The translations under genes were made by a program, and so were the position numbers. Shown here in pieces: positions 35,250-44,128 of a stretch of 64,000 nucleotides of DNA. Under the pieces are notes generated by a model, which was given only the letters and a program-made list of their open reading frames with translations, was not told the DNA's origin and did no database searches. Location: NCBI RefSeq assembly GCF_023156585.1, contig NZ_JALNMI010000001.1, forward strand, positions 186,001 through 250,000. The letters are read 5' to 3'. Every line of letters starts with the position of its first letter. Position 1 is the first letter of the stretch. This stretch comes from Subsaxibacter sp. CAU 1640 (lineage in GTDB: Bacteria > Bacteroidota > Bacteroidia > Flavobacteriales > Flavobacteriaceae).

Positions 35250-35806
35250 TATTTCTTAACTCTTTCCTGATTTTGCTTCACAAAAGAAGCCCAACCAGAG
35301 TAACTCTTACCAACCTCAACTTTGCCATCGTTATAAAAATGACAAACAGCAGCTGCCAATCCATCCGTAGCGTCGAGATTTTTTGGTAACGTTTTCAAAT
35401 GGAGAAGACTTTGAAGCATTTTTGCCACTTGCTCCTTACTTGCGTTTCCATTACCTGTAATCGCCATTTTAATCTTTTTTGGTGAATATTCTGTAATTGG
35501 AACTTCACGACTCAAACCGGCAGCCATCGCAACACCTTGTGCACGACCCAGTTTCAACATACTTTGAACATTTTTACCAAAAAAAGGCGCTTCAATGGCT
35601 ATTTCATCTGGATGATGCGTATCGATTAACTCGATTGTTCGTTCAAAAATCAGTTTTAATTTTAGGTAATGGTCATCATATTTTTTTAAATCCAGCTCAT
35701 TGAGTTGCATAAACTGCATCGATTTGCCAACGACTTTTATTAGTCCGAAACCCATAATAGTCGTTCCTGGGTCAATGCCCAATATGATTTTTTCTTTACT
35801 CATCAA
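35249..35806 (-). CDS. ruvC: Crossover junction endodeoxyribonuclease RuvC
   Basis: A 185-residue RuvC of normal length. The RNase H-like core starts with ILGIDPGTTIMGFG (catalytic Asp13), continues with IAIEAPFFGKN (catalytic Glu near residue 70), and ends with DATDGLAAAVCH, carrying the C-terminal acidic residues. It resolves Holliday junctions with RuvAB, which are not in the window. It overlaps hemW at a TAATG-type junction and the upstream OM protein gene by 4 bp. Confidence 0.95.
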   Translation of the reverse strand: MMSKEKIILGIDPGTTIMGFGLIKVVGKSMQFMQLNELDLKKYDDHYLKLKLIFERTIELIDTHHPDEIAIEAPFFGKNVQSMLKLGRAQGVAMAAGLSREVPITEYSPKKIKMAITGNGNASKEQVAKMLQSLLHLKTLPKNLDATDGLAAAVCHFYNDGKVEVGKSYSGWASFVKQNQERVKK

Positions 35807-36423
35807 TCACAATAATAACAGCCACTTAAAGAAAATGAAATGCCAAAAGTAATGGTGGTTAAATTACCATTGAAAGATCCATAACCATCCGTGGCTGGGT
35901 CGAAATCCTTTGCAAATCCGTAGATATAAGAAACATCTGTGAACAACGAAATCGTGTCAGTCATTCCATAATGTATTTCCAAACCACCCATTAAATTCAG
36001 AAATGAGTGTTTGTTGTCTGTATAATTTCCCAAAGGTTTTAAGAATGTATATCCTGGACCAGCGTGCGCGACCAAACCGATTCTTGGTGGCAAAAAATTC
36101 AAAGGTGTGGCATCGTATACAAATTGAAGGTTTAACCTTGAATAATTATTTTTGAATTCCGGAGACTCATCCGAATTCGAAAAGCGATTAAATCCGAAAT
36201 CAAATTTGGCTCCCAACTGTTCTTTGAACATATATTGAACACCCAAATTGACTGTTGGAAAATTGATAGGTTTTGCTTCAAATGGCGCTACAAATCCGCT
36301 TGAAGACGGACTATTGACACCAATAGCTATTTGTGCTTTTAAGACGCTTTTTGCGTTTTGCGAAAAACCAAATAAACAGCAACAAAGTGCCAAAACCGAA
36401 AGGATATATTTTTTTGAGAACAT
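35803..36423 (-). CDS. Outer-membrane beta-barrel protein
   Basis: A 206-residue protein with a signal peptide (CCCLFGFSQ) and alternating-residue beta-strands such as LGVQYMFKEQLGAKFDFGF and LNLQFVYDA, ending with an aromatic-rich strand region (TTITFGISFSLSG). It resembles small porin-like barrels (OmpA N-terminal-like) common in Bacteroidota. No enzymatic motif. It heads the minus-strand ruvC-hemW operon and is divergent from the flippase gene, with a 33-bp gap. Confidence 0.75.
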   Translation of the reverse strand: MFSKKYILSVLALCCCLFGFSQNAKSVLKAQIAIGVNSPSSSGFVAPFEAKPINFPTVNLGVQYMFKEQLGAKFDFGFNRFSNSDESPEFKNNYSRLNLQFVYDATPLNFLPPRIGLVAHAGPGYTFLKPLGNYTDNKHSFLNLMGGLEIHYGMTDTISLFTDVSYIYGFAKDFDPATDGYGSFNGNLTTITFGISFSLSGCYYCD

Positions 36424-36456
36424 CAGTATCTAATTATAATTGGTTTAATTTGTGCA

Positions 36457-37431
36457 ATGCTTATGACCTTGCCATACAAAACTAAACAATTCTTGGTTGT
36501 GCTGCTTAAATTAAGCATTGTTGTTGGCGCATTTTATGTGATTATAGATAAATTGACCTCCAACGACGAACTCGAATTTCAAACATTTTTTAAATTTTTG
36601 CGCGAAAAGAGCTTTTTTTCGGTAAAAACCATCTTTTTTTTACTGATTTTGACCGTTTTTAATTGGTTTCTGGAAATTCTAAAATGGAAAACTTTAGTGT
36701 CTTTGGTGATTCCAATTTCATTAAAAAATACTTTTGAACAAAGTTTAGGAGCGTTGACAGCGTCGTTATTAACACCTAACCGAATCGGTGAATATGGCGC
36801 AAAAGCAATTTACTATGCAAAGCCTTTTCGAAAAAAAATTATGTTGCTCAACCTGCTTGGCAATATGATGCAAATGACTGCAACTGTTCTATTTGGAATT
36901 GTAGGAATAGTGTTGTTGATGCAGTTTTATCATCTGCAATTGAACTATACACTAGTATTCATTTTGATAGCTATTTTCTTGATAGTCGCGCTACTCATAG
37001 TTTTTGCGTTGAAAACCGATAAATTCGAAATCAAAGGTTTTTCCGCCAAGAAAATCAAGGGCTTTCTCAAATCCATTCCTTCAAATTTGTGGTTCAAAGG
37101 ATTAACACTTTCCGTTGGTCGTTATTTAATTTTCTCGTTTCAGTTTTATGTTCTACTGAAAACATTTGGTGCAGAAATAGGATATTTCCAAGCGATAATG
37201 GTTATCACTTCGATGTATTTGGTTGCTTCTGTAGTGCCGTCAATTTCAATTTTTGATGTGGTCATTAAAGGTAGTGTTGCAGTCTATCTGTTTTCTTTTG
37301 TAGGTGTCAACAATTTGACCGTGTTATGTGTTGTGATGCTGATGTGGATTCTTAATTTTGTCATTCCAAGTATCTTTGGAAGCTATTACGTTTTGAATTT
37401 TAACTTTCCAAAATCTGAAGATTCACTATGA
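36457..37431 (+). CDS. Lysylphosphatidylglycerol synthase TM-region-like (UPF0104) membrane protein
   Basis: A 324-residue integral membrane protein with about eight predicted helices, matching the flippase-like/UPF0104 family. Family motifs include LEILKWKTLV and the SLGALTASLLTPNRIGEYGAKA region (residues about 95-115). These proteins are often paired with glycosyltransferases and proposed to move lipid-linked molecules. Its stop overlaps the next gene, a GT2, by 4 bp, which supports a joint role in an envelope glycan or lipid. The substrate is unknown. Confidence 0.8.
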   Translation: MLMTLPYKTKQFLVVLLKLSIVVGAFYVIIDKLTSNDELEFQTFFKFLREKSFFSVKTIFFLLILTVFNWFLEILKWKTLVSLVIPISLKNTFEQSLGALTASLLTPNRIGEYGAKAIYYAKPFRKKIMLLNLLGNMMQMTATVLFGIVGIVLLMQFYHLQLNYTLVFILIAIFLIVALLIVFALKTDKFEIKGFSAKKIKGFLKSIPSNLWFKGLTLSVGRYLIFSFQFYVLLKTFGAEIGYFQAIMVITSMYLVASVVPSISIFDVVIKGSVAVYLFSFVGVNNLTVLCVVMLMWILNFVIPSIFGSYYVLNFNFPKSEDSL

Positions 37432-38552
37432 CCATCATCGCCATCATCATCGCTATACTCTATTTATTTTTGATTGGAAGTTTTATTATAGGTTTTGATA
37501 AAGTGAATGATTTTCATCTAAAAGATTTAAAGGCTAAAACCAAATTTTCAGTAATCATCCCTTTCAGAAATGAGGAAAAAAATCTAAAGTCGCTTTTGGA
37601 ATCCATCAAACATCTGAATTATACAAAAGAGCTTTTTGAAATTATTTTTGTCGACGATGAATCTGATGATGATTCCGTAAAAATAATCAACCATTTTCTG
37701 AAGTCATCAAAAGTGGATGTTTCCATCATTTCAAATGTAAGAATCAGTCAATCGCCAAAAAAAGATGCTATTGCTACAGCTATTTCCAATGCTAAAAATG
37801 AATGGATTGTCACTACAGATGCTGATTGTGTTTTGCCAAAATTTTGGTTGGACAGTTTTGATGAATTCATACAATCAAAGCAACCGGAACTTATCGTGGC
37901 TCCTATCACCTATCGTAAATTGAACTCGTTTTTGCATCGTTTTCAGCTCTTGGATATTTTGAGTTTGCAAGGAAGTACCATTGGAGGTTTTGGAATCAAC
38001 AAGCCATTTCTCTGCAATGGCGCCAATTTAGCTTACACAAAGCAACTTTTTCAGCAATTAAAGGGTTTTGAAGGCAATGAAACCATTGCAAGCGGTGATG
38101 ATATTTTTCTGCTTGAGAAAGCAGTAAAATCCATTCCAGAGAAAGTAATGTTTTTAAAATCTGAACAGTCCATCGTCAGTACGTTGCCGCAACCAAGCTT
38201 CAAGGAATTGATTTCACAACGTGTTCGCTGGGCTGCAAAATCAAGTGCGTATCAGAATTTGTTCAGTAAAATCGTAGGCATCATCGTTTTTCTGATGAAT
38301 GGTGGAATGATTGTATTTTCCCTTTTAGCACTCATAGGTATTATCAAAATGAATGTATTGCTCTATCTATTGGTCATCAAGTTTGGCGTTGATTTTCTTC
38401 TGATTTACAAAACAGCCAATTTTACCAATCAAAAAGAAGTGATGCCATCTTACTTTTTTGCGTTTTTGGCATATCCTTTCTTTAGTGTTTATGTGGTGTT
38501 TGCATCTGTTTTTAGAGGTTACAAATGGAAGGGTCGCAACTATATCAAATAG
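37428..38552 (+). CDS. Membrane-bound family 2 glycosyltransferase
   Basis: A 374-residue GT2 with one N-terminal membrane helix, the GT-A domain (FSVIIPFRNEEKNL, IIFVDDESDDDS, and the TTDADC metal-binding DxD near residue 125), a SGDDIFLL acceptor-site motif, QRVRWAAKS (Q-x-x-R-W), and three C-terminal helices. The Q-x-x-R-W motif links it to processive or lipid-acceptor GT2 enzymes. The coupling to the UPF0104 gene suggests assembly and translocation of a lipid-linked glycan, which is inference. Confidence 0.88.
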   Translation: MTIIAIIIAILYLFLIGSFIIGFDKVNDFHLKDLKAKTKFSVIIPFRNEEKNLKSLLESIKHLNYTKELFEIIFVDDESDDDSVKIINHFLKSSKVDVSIISNVRISQSPKKDAIATAISNAKNEWIVTTDADCVLPKFWLDSFDEFIQSKQPELIVAPITYRKLNSFLHRFQLLDILSLQGSTIGGFGINKPFLCNGANLAYTKQLFQQLKGFEGNETIASGDDIFLLEKAVKSIPEKVMFLKSEQSIVSTLPQPSFKELISQRVRWAAKSSAYQNLFSKIVGIIVFLMNGGMIVFSLLALIGIIKMNVLLYLLVIKFGVDFLLIYKTANFTNQKEVMPSYFFAFLAYPFFSVYVVFASVFRGYKWKGRNYIK

Positions 38553-38603
38553 TGATTAACTCATTTATTTTCGTTAGATTTACTCTATAAAATTGCCTTT
38601 GTT

Positions 38604-39479
38604 ATGAGAAAGATTCTTTTTTTGATGTGCTTTGTGTTAAGTTATTCAACTTTGACAGCCCAACAAAGTTATTCTATTGATGGTGAAACGATTCAACTTA
38701 AAACCGAAGTTGACGGAAAGCTTGATTTGCTTTGGAATATTATTGACAATGAGTATCGTTATTTCATAAAAACATCTGATGGAAGCATTAAAGAACTTGT
38801 CAATACACGCGATGATAACGACAATTATCAGGAACAATACAAAGCCACTCTTGAAAATGCTACATCAGGAATGTCTGCCAGCAAAGTGAATTTGACACTT
38901 CCAAGTCTTATCTCATATATTGAAGATTACAATAAAAGTCAAGATTCCAATTTTGAATCGACACATTCAAAGAGCAAAGCACAATTGCGTTTGATGGTGT
39001 TTGGAGGCATTACCAATAGTCCTTTTGTTGAGAATCCAGACAATGTGAAGACACCACTTTTCGGAGCAGAGCTGGAAGTTTCTGAAGGTCGTGAATCACC
39101 TCGTCATTCTGGCTTTTTTCAAGTTCGCCACGTCTTGGAAGACAAGGATGAGTTTCCGTATTCCACAACCGAATTATCTTTAGGGTACCGTTTTCGATTT
39201 GTAAAATCTAGAGGTTTTAATTTGTTTGCTGATGTTAAAGCAGCTACACTTAACTTTTCAAAAGCGACGATTGCTGTTGCAAATAGTGGCACTGTGATGT
39301 TAGAAGAAGTTACGGACACAGCGTTTGATGTTCCTTTTATCTTCGGAATTGGAGCAGATATTAGAGTGTCAGACAAGAGTTTTGTTACCATTGGATACAA
39401 TCAATTATTCGCTGCGTTTTTGGACAATCAAGATAACTTTTCGACCGACTTTACCGTTGGCTATAAAATGCAGTTGTAA
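38604..39479 (+). CDS. Secreted hypothetical protein, possibly outer-membrane barrel
   Basis: A 291-residue protein with a signal peptide (YSTLTAQ, cleavage near residue 20). The N-terminal part (about 21-125) is polar, while the C-terminal half shows amphipathic beta-strands such as TTELSLGYRFRFVKSRGFNLFADVKA (given in part) and ends in VGYKMQL, consistent with a small outer-membrane barrel. No known domain was recognised. It may be transcribed with the GT2 gene 51 bp upstream. Confidence 0.65.
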   Translation: MRKILFLMCFVLSYSTLTAQQSYSIDGETIQLKTEVDGKLDLLWNIIDNEYRYFIKTSDGSIKELVNTRDDNDNYQEQYKATLENATSGMSASKVNLTLPSLISYIEDYNKSQDSNFESTHSKSKAQLRLMVFGGITNSPFVENPDNVKTPLFGAELEVSEGRESPRHSGFFQVRHVLEDKDEFPYSTTELSLGYRFRFVKSRGFNLFADVKAATLNFSKATIAVANSGTVMLEEVTDTAFDVPFIFGIGADIRVSDKSFVTIGYNQLFAAFLDNQDNFSTDFTVGYKMQL

Positions 39480-39485
39480 ACGGTA

Positions 39486-39953
39486 TCAATTGCTATTCAC
39501 AATTACTGGGAGATTAAACTCTGTAGCAACTTGCTGTCCACGTTTAATAGCTGGATGTATTTGAGGTAGAGAGTCAAAACTATGGCGCAAAATGCTGTCT
39601 AGCTTGGGTATTTGAGTCTTTATGACATCACTACTTTTCACATCTTTGATGCTGAAATTGCCTTCTTTGTCTATATGAATTTTTAAAATGACTGTATCAT
39701 TGACATCTTCAGTAATGACAATGTTTTGCTTCAATAGATTCTCGTTCAATTTGTTTCGAAGAAAATCCTCAAAACAGATTTTCTTATCAGGTGAAGCATC
39801 GCAAATACTGAAAGTTGGATATTCATCGACATCATTCCAATTGATGGATTTCAACTCTTCGTCAAGAATCTCTTTGGTATCGATTTTCTTTTTGTCGAAA
39901 TAGTTGCAAGACATCAACATTGCAAAACATACAATTACGGCAAGTCGTTTCAT
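39486..39953 (-). CDS. Small lipoprotein with TonB C-terminal-like domain
   Basis: A 155-residue protein with a lipoprotein signal (AMLMSCNYF, Cys16). The second half has the TonB/TolA C-terminal pattern: VILKIHIDKEGNFSIKDVKSSD, then LDSILRHSFDSLPQIHPAIKRGQQVATEFNLPVIV (shown in part). The same type of domain ends the BlaR1 encoded 1.2 kb upstream on this strand. There is no membrane-spanning TonB helix, so it is unlikely to energise receptors in the usual way. The function is not known. Confidence 0.75.
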   Translation of the reverse strand: MKRLAVIVCFAMLMSCNYFDKKKIDTKEILDEELKSINWNDVDEYPTFSICDASPDKKICFEDFLRNKLNENLLKQNIVITEDVNDTVILKIHIDKEGNFSIKDVKSSDVIKTQIPKLDSILRHSFDSLPQIHPAIKRGQQVATEFNLPVIVNSN

Positions 39954-40045
39954 TCAGATTGATAGTGAAACCGAAAAGTACAATTTTTTTTGATATCTAA
40001 TGATGCATTGCCTACAAAGGCTCAACTTGTGATGGCATTCAAGCT

Positions 40046-41164
40046 TCAATCTTCGGCATTCAAGAATATTTCTTCCTTTAACTCTTTGATATGTCTATCT
40101 ACCCAATAAATGAAAGGATTTTTCGGGTATTTGGTTTTAAAATCTTCGTGAAGCTTAAGTTTTACTTTCAGGTCGCCATAATATCGCTCTTTTGCCATTA
40201 ACAGATAGAATTGTGCAAAGTCATTATTCGGATTGATTTTCAATGCCTTTTGCAAAACCTCAATCGCCTCCTTGTATTTTTCTTGTCTATTTAGCACCTT
40301 ACCAAGCCTTGTATATTCGTCGTCCAATGGAACATCCCTTATTTCAAGCGCCAAAGCCATATATTTTTCGGCATTGGGAAAATCTTCCAAACCTTCATAC
40401 GCCTGACCAAGAATGAAGAGGTTTTTGAAATGTTTTGGGTCATACTCTAAAGCCAACAATCCTTGCTCTACAGCCTTTTTGTAATTGTAATGCGCCATAT
40501 AACAATAACCCAAACTTTCGTGAATGAATTGTGAGGATTCACCCAATTCTATCAATTTTTCAAACCATTTGGCCGACTCTCGATAATCTTCCATCCAATA
40601 ATAGTTTTGGGCCTTTAAACTGATGAGTTCTATGTTATTTTCATAAGAATCCAAACCAATTTTGATAAATTGAAGTGATTCTTGGTGTTTGCGTTTAGAC
40701 AATAATTGCCTTGCGATTTTATAAATGGCTTTTTGATGAGTGTTATCAGATTCAAAAGCCAAACGATAATGATTCATTGCTGTGGAATCATTCAAATGTT
40801 CGAGCGTAACACCTAGTTCATAATGGTAATTTGGATTTTTGTCATCGGTTTGTACCAATTCCCTCAAAAGCGCAGTAGATTCCTTGTTATGTTTTGTGGA
40901 ACGAAGTAATTTGGCATAATCAAATTTCAATAATACATCCTGCGGATGGGCTTCCAGAGCGCTCTTATAGCTTGATAGTGCTGCGTCATAATTGCCCAAT
41001 GCTAAAAATGATTTGGCTATCTGTTCCTGCACCTCGGCAGCATTATCAACTTTTTTGTAATGCTCAATGGCTTTGGAATAATTGCCAGTAGCATATAAAC
41101 TATCAGCAAGCTTCAAAACCGAAATTTGGGCTTCGGCTTTGAAAACTACTAACACTAAAAACAT
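40046..41164 (-). CDS. Secreted TPR-repeat protein
   Basis: A protein of about 372 residues with a hydrophobic N-terminus ending FKAEAQ and at least eight tetratricopeptide repeats through its length (for example NYSKAIEHYKKVDNAAEVQEQ and YKEAIEVLQKALKINPNNDFA in part). Start choice: ATG 41164 gives a very short signal; GTG 41182 would add NRFSI, supplying a basic residue, and would overlap the blaR1 stop; ATG 41218 overlaps blaR1 by 44 bp. It is the third gene after blaI and blaR1 on this strand and probably part of the same unit, so it may be the output or partner of that sensor. Confidence 0.8.
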   Translation of the reverse strand: MFLVLVVFKAEAQISVLKLADSLYATGNYSKAIEHYKKVDNAAEVQEQIAKSFLALGNYDAALSSYKSALEAHPQDVLLKFDYAKLLRSTKHNKESTALLRELVQTDDKNPNYHYELGVTLEHLNDSTAMNHYRLAFESDNTHQKAIYKIARQLLSKRKHQESLQFIKIGLDSYENNIELISLKAQNYYWMEDYRESAKWFEKLIELGESSQFIHESLGYCYMAHYNYKKAVEQGLLALEYDPKHFKNLFILGQAYEGLEDFPNAEKYMALALEIRDVPLDDEYTRLGKVLNRQEKYKEAIEVLQKALKINPNNDFAQFYLLMAKERYYGDLKVKLKLHEDFKTKYPKNPFIYWVDRHIKELKEEIFLNAED

Positions 41165-41174
41165 TATTGAAAAC

Positions 41175-42755
41175 CTATTCACTGACTTGGAATATAATTG
41201 GCAAACTGTACGGAACAACTACTGTTTTACCTTTCTGTCTTCCAGGTATCATTTGTGGTAAGCTTTTGATGACACGTATGGCTTCCGCTTCAAGTTGTGG
41301 ATGTGACGCACGAGACATCACATCTACAATATTTCCTTCTTTATCAATTTTGAACAAAACGGAAATACGTTGTCTTCCCGTTAAACCAAATTCTTTGGCT
41401 ATATTGGTGTTAAAGTTTTTATTGACAAAATCATTAACAAAATCTCTAAAACAGTCACGTTTCTCGTCATTGGTAGCAAGGTCATTACATTGGGAAAGAG
41501 TCGGGGCTTCTTCTATAACTGAAAATGGGACTTCGATTGCGTCTTCATAATCATTGGGTACAAACTTAATATCAGATGTATTCGTTGTTGTTGAATTTTT
41601 CAGATTCATAAACATAGTATATGGCTTTTCATCATTAGGACCTTCAACCTTAAGCTCAATAAATCCTTCTGGAATTGGCTTTTCTTTTTTGTGTACCGAA
41701 TAATGCACTTCGTCCTTAAGATAATCTATAAAAGCCCAAGCTACATATTCAGGATTATTTCTTAAAAATGATTCATATTCCTTATGGATTCTGCGTTGTT
41801 CATCATTCATTTGCCCTGGCATTTTTAACGTATAGGAATATTTATCAAGTGAAATTTCTTCATTTGCAATTTCAGTTTCGTCTTGACAGGATGTGTAAAT
41901 TAACATTCCAAAAATCATTGGAATTAAGAGCGCGTATTTAACTAAATTGATACGGTTTGATTTTGATTTGTTTAACATAACTAGTCGTTTTTTGATTAAT
42001 GATTGATTGAAAAAAGTATTTGTAAAGGAGATTTGATTGGTGTCAAAAACTCGTGAAAGCAGCTTTTCGTAATACTGTTTTTTATCGCTTTGTTTCAAAG
42101 CTTGTTCATCCGCTATGTATTCGTGCAGCGTGGCAATTCTACTTTGATACATATAAATTAAAGGATTGAACCAAAATAAAATCCTCAACACTTCAAAGAA
42201 CATCAAATCCCAACTATGTTTTTGCGAGACGTGTACCAATTCGTGCTTTAGAACCGTTTCCTTTTCATTTTGATCAATTTGTTCTCCCAAAAAAACATAG
42301 TTAAAAAATGAAAATGCTTCCTTACTATTCTTTAAACTGATGATGACGAAATTACGTTTCCATCGTTTCGGATTTTTCTCTATGAGATTATTAATTTTAA
42401 TAAACTTATAAGCCAGAATTAGTGCAGCCACAGCCATTCCGAAATACAGCAAATAGTTCCAATCCCAGATTAAACCCGGATTGACATTGGCCTGCTGTGA
42501 AATACCTCCAACGGTTTCAACAGGCGCAGAGGAAATGTTGCCAATAATAACTTCTGGCAAACGAACTACAAATTGCTGCGGGACAATGGTTTTGACAACT
42601 TCAAATTTTATGAAAGGTAACAGAACGGAAGCCAAAGCTGTAAAAAGCAGATAAAAACGGTTCCAATTAAAAAATGTTTCTTTCTTGAGTAGCAGATCAT
42701 AAATGATCAAGAAAAACAACTGAAAAGCGACGGTTTGTAATATATAATGTAGCAT
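41175..42755 (-). CDS. BlaR1-type M56 peptidase with TonB C-terminal domain
   Basis: A 526-residue M56 protein with membrane helices near residues 5-22, 34-50, 100-118 and about 272-288, and the zinc motif HELVH at 171-175. After the last helix follows a charged linker, then a TonB-like domain in the last 90 residues (ISVLFKIDKEGNIVDV, AEAIRVIKSLPQMIPGRQKGKTV in part). No penicillin-binding domain is present. It is preceded by blaI with a 1-bp gap and presumably controls its cleavage or release. The TonB-like tail should lie in the periplasm, a plausible sensing element. Confidence 0.85.
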   Translation of the reverse strand: MLHYILQTVAFQLFFLIIYDLLLKKETFFNWNRFYLLFTALASVLLPFIKFEVVKTIVPQQFVVRLPEVIIGNISSAPVETVGGISQQANVNPGLIWDWNYLLYFGMAVAALILAYKFIKINNLIEKNPKRWKRNFVIISLKNSKEAFSFFNYVFLGEQIDQNEKETVLKHELVHVSQKHSWDLMFFEVLRILFWFNPLIYMYQSRIATLHEYIADEQALKQSDKKQYYEKLLSRVFDTNQISFTNTFFNQSLIKKRLVMLNKSKSNRINLVKYALLIPMIFGMLIYTSCQDETEIANEEISLDKYSYTLKMPGQMNDEQRRIHKEYESFLRNNPEYVAWAFIDYLKDEVHYSVHKKEKPIPEGFIELKVEGPNDEKPYTMFMNLKNSTTTNTSDIKFVPNDYEDAIEVPFSVIEEAPTLSQCNDLATNDEKRDCFRDFVNDFVNKNFNTNIAKEFGLTGRQRISVLFKIDKEGNIVDVMSRASHPQLEAEAIRVIKSLPQMIPGRQKGKTVVVPYSLPIIFQVSE

Positions 42756-42756
42756 A

Positions 42757-43119
42757 TCAATCTTGTTTTTTGTTCATTTCCTTTAAAACTGATTCTAACT
42801 CATTTAAACTGATGTCATTTTTCTTCACAAAGAAAGACACCATACTTTTAAAAGATCCTTGAAAATAGTTGTCGACGAGTGTATGCAAGCTCTGATTACT
42901 GTATTCTTGTTTTTGCACTACAGGAAAATACAGATGACCTTTCCCTTCTTTTTCATAATCCACAAAACGCTTATTCTCCAAAATTCGGACAATTGTTGAA
43001 ACAGTATTGTATGCTGGTTTTGGCTCTGGCAATTCGTGTATAATGGCTCTCACATTAGCCTTTTTAAGTTGCCACAATATCTGCATAATTTCTTCTTCCG
43101 CTTTTGTCAATTGTTTCAT
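42757..43119 (-). CDS. blaI: BlaI/MecI/CopY-family repressor (second copy)
   Basis: A 120-residue winged-helix BlaI-type repressor (LTKAEEEIMQILWQLKKANVRAIIHELPEPKPAYNTVSTIVRIL region), paralogous to the protein encoded at 21743. It is the first gene of a blaI-blaR1-TPR unit. Upstream are two tandem 16-bp palindromes with ACTA/TAGT arms, which differ from the TACA/TGTA arms before the first copy. The two repressors therefore probably recognise different operators and run separate circuits. Confidence 0.9.
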   Translation of the reverse strand: MKQLTKAEEEIMQILWQLKKANVRAIIHELPEPKPAYNTVSTIVRILENKRFVDYEKEGKGHLYFPVVQKQEYSNQSLHTLVDNYFQGSFKSMVSFFVKKNDISLNELESVLKEMNKKQD

Positions 43120-43147
43120 ATTCTTAAAAATTAAGTAGTTGGAATTG

Positions 43148-43188
43148 TAAATATAACTAATTTTTTAGTTTAAACTAAATTTTTAGTT
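43148..43188 (-). promoter_or_regulatory. Promoter and tandem operators of the second blaI-blaR1 unit
   Basis: Two 16-bp inverted repeats, AACTAATTTTTTAGTT (43155-43170) and AACTAAATTTTTAGTT (43173-43188), are centred 18 bp apart. A minus-strand -7-like TATATTTA lies at 43148-43155, touching the nearer repeat. The arrangement suits autorepression by BlaI dimers across the promoter. Confidence 0.65.
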
Positions 43189-43215
43189 AAAATTATTGAA
43201 GTAAGTTGAAAAATA

Positions 43216-43249
43216 AAACCCGATACATCAGAATTGAAATATCGGGTTT
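43216..43249 (-). terminator. Probable terminator downstream of the two-component operon
   Basis: AAACCCGATA and TATCGGGTTT form a perfect 10-bp stem with a 14-nt loop, followed on the minus strand by TTTTATTTTT. It lies about 210 bp after the response regulator stop and just upstream of the blaI promoter. Confidence 0.6.
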
Positions 43250-43344
43250 ATTCTTTTTTGCTATTAATTCAACAAATTACTAGAGGGATTACTATTTGCT
43301 TGTTGACAAGTCAAATATAGGAAAGTGATATAACTTTTTGACGT

Positions 43345-43380
43345 GGAAAAACCGTAACCTCATTACGGAAAAACCGTAAT
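43345..43380. repeat. Direct repeats forming an inverted repeat, ACGGAAAAACCGT
   Basis: GGAAAAACCGTAA occurs at 43345-43357 and again at 43367-43379, a 22-bp period (about two helical turns). The second copy sits in a perfect inverted repeat, ATTACGG-AAAAA-CCGTAAT (43362-43380). This looks like a paired protein-binding site, possibly for the adjacent NarL-type regulator, but no neighbouring promoter is clear. Confidence 0.5.
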
Positions 43381-43456
43381 ATTCAAGTATAGTAATGGAT
43401 TACACAGCAAATAAAATTGAAAAAATCTGTAGAAAATCAGAAAAATTGTCGTGATT

Positions 43457-44128
43457 TTATATAAAACCTTTTTTTCTGGCCTCACTTATAAGGGTTTCGT
43501 CCTTACCATCATCTATTGAAAAAAGTTCTTTTAACTGTTTTTTTCTCTTTTCAATAGAGCTCATTGAAAGATCGATATGCTCGGTCAAACTTCGTGTTTT
43601 GATGCCTTGGGAAAGTAAGTAAAGAATTTTTCTATTGATTTCATCAATTTGAATCTCATTTACAACCAACTTATTTAAAAATTGATTCACAGTGCTACTG
43701 TAATAAGGTGGAGAGACCATAATATGCTGAAATGCCTCCGCCAACTCACTTGAGGTCAAATCACTTTTAATCAGAAAGCCATCTGGATTGATGTTTTTAA
43801 TGATGTTATGAATACGATAAGATTCATTAAACATAGTCAGAATGATCACTTTTGCGTTCGGCATCAGCTGTTTTGAAAGCTTTGCCAAATCTTCACCTGA
43901 AGTCAACAATCCATCTCTTGAGGGTGGAATTCTAATATCGAAAAACAATACGTCGTATGGCTTTTCCCGAGCTGCCCTTCTCATCAACAAATCGGCCGTG
44001 TCACAATCATTCGCAGTGTCGATAATCAAGGTCTGATTGTCTTTTTTGGTAGCCATCAAGGTGTTTTGATAGCCTTCGATAATAATCGGATGGTCGTCAA
44101 CCATCAAAATATTGATTACTTGGTTCAT
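43457..44128 (-). CDS. NarL/FixJ-type response regulator
   Basis: A 223-residue response regulator. The receiver domain has the acidic pair Asp11/Asp12, phosphoacceptor Asp64 (LFFDIRIP), Thr98 and Lys121. The C-terminal 60 residues (INRKILYLLSQGIKTRSLTEHIDLSMSSIEKRKKQLKELF region) form a LuxR-like helix-turn-helix, though more divergent than usual. It overlaps the histidine kinase gene by 4 bp, so the two form a dedicated pair. The targets are unknown; the paired repeats at 43345-43380 are candidates. Confidence 0.88.
   Translation of the reverse strand: MNQVINILMVDDHPIIIEGYQNTLMATKKDNQTLIIDTANDCDTADLLMRRAAREKPYDVLFFDIRIPPSRDGLLTSGEDLAKLSKQLMPNAKVIILTMFNESYRIHNIIKNINPDGFLIKSDLTSSELAEAFQHIMVSPPYYSSTVNQFLNKLVVNEIQIDEINRKILYLLSQGIKTRSLTEHIDLSMSSIEKRKKQLKELFSIDDGKDETLISEARKKGFI

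Larger units (their letters stand above)
43189..43456. other. Non-coding stretch between the two-component pair and blaI
   Basis: Together with the operators to the left this is a gap of about 337 bp without a gene. It contains a terminator hairpin (43216-43249) and a pair of direct repeats GGAAAAACCGTAA (43345-43357, 43367-43379). No open frame with coding character was seen. Confidence 0.6.
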
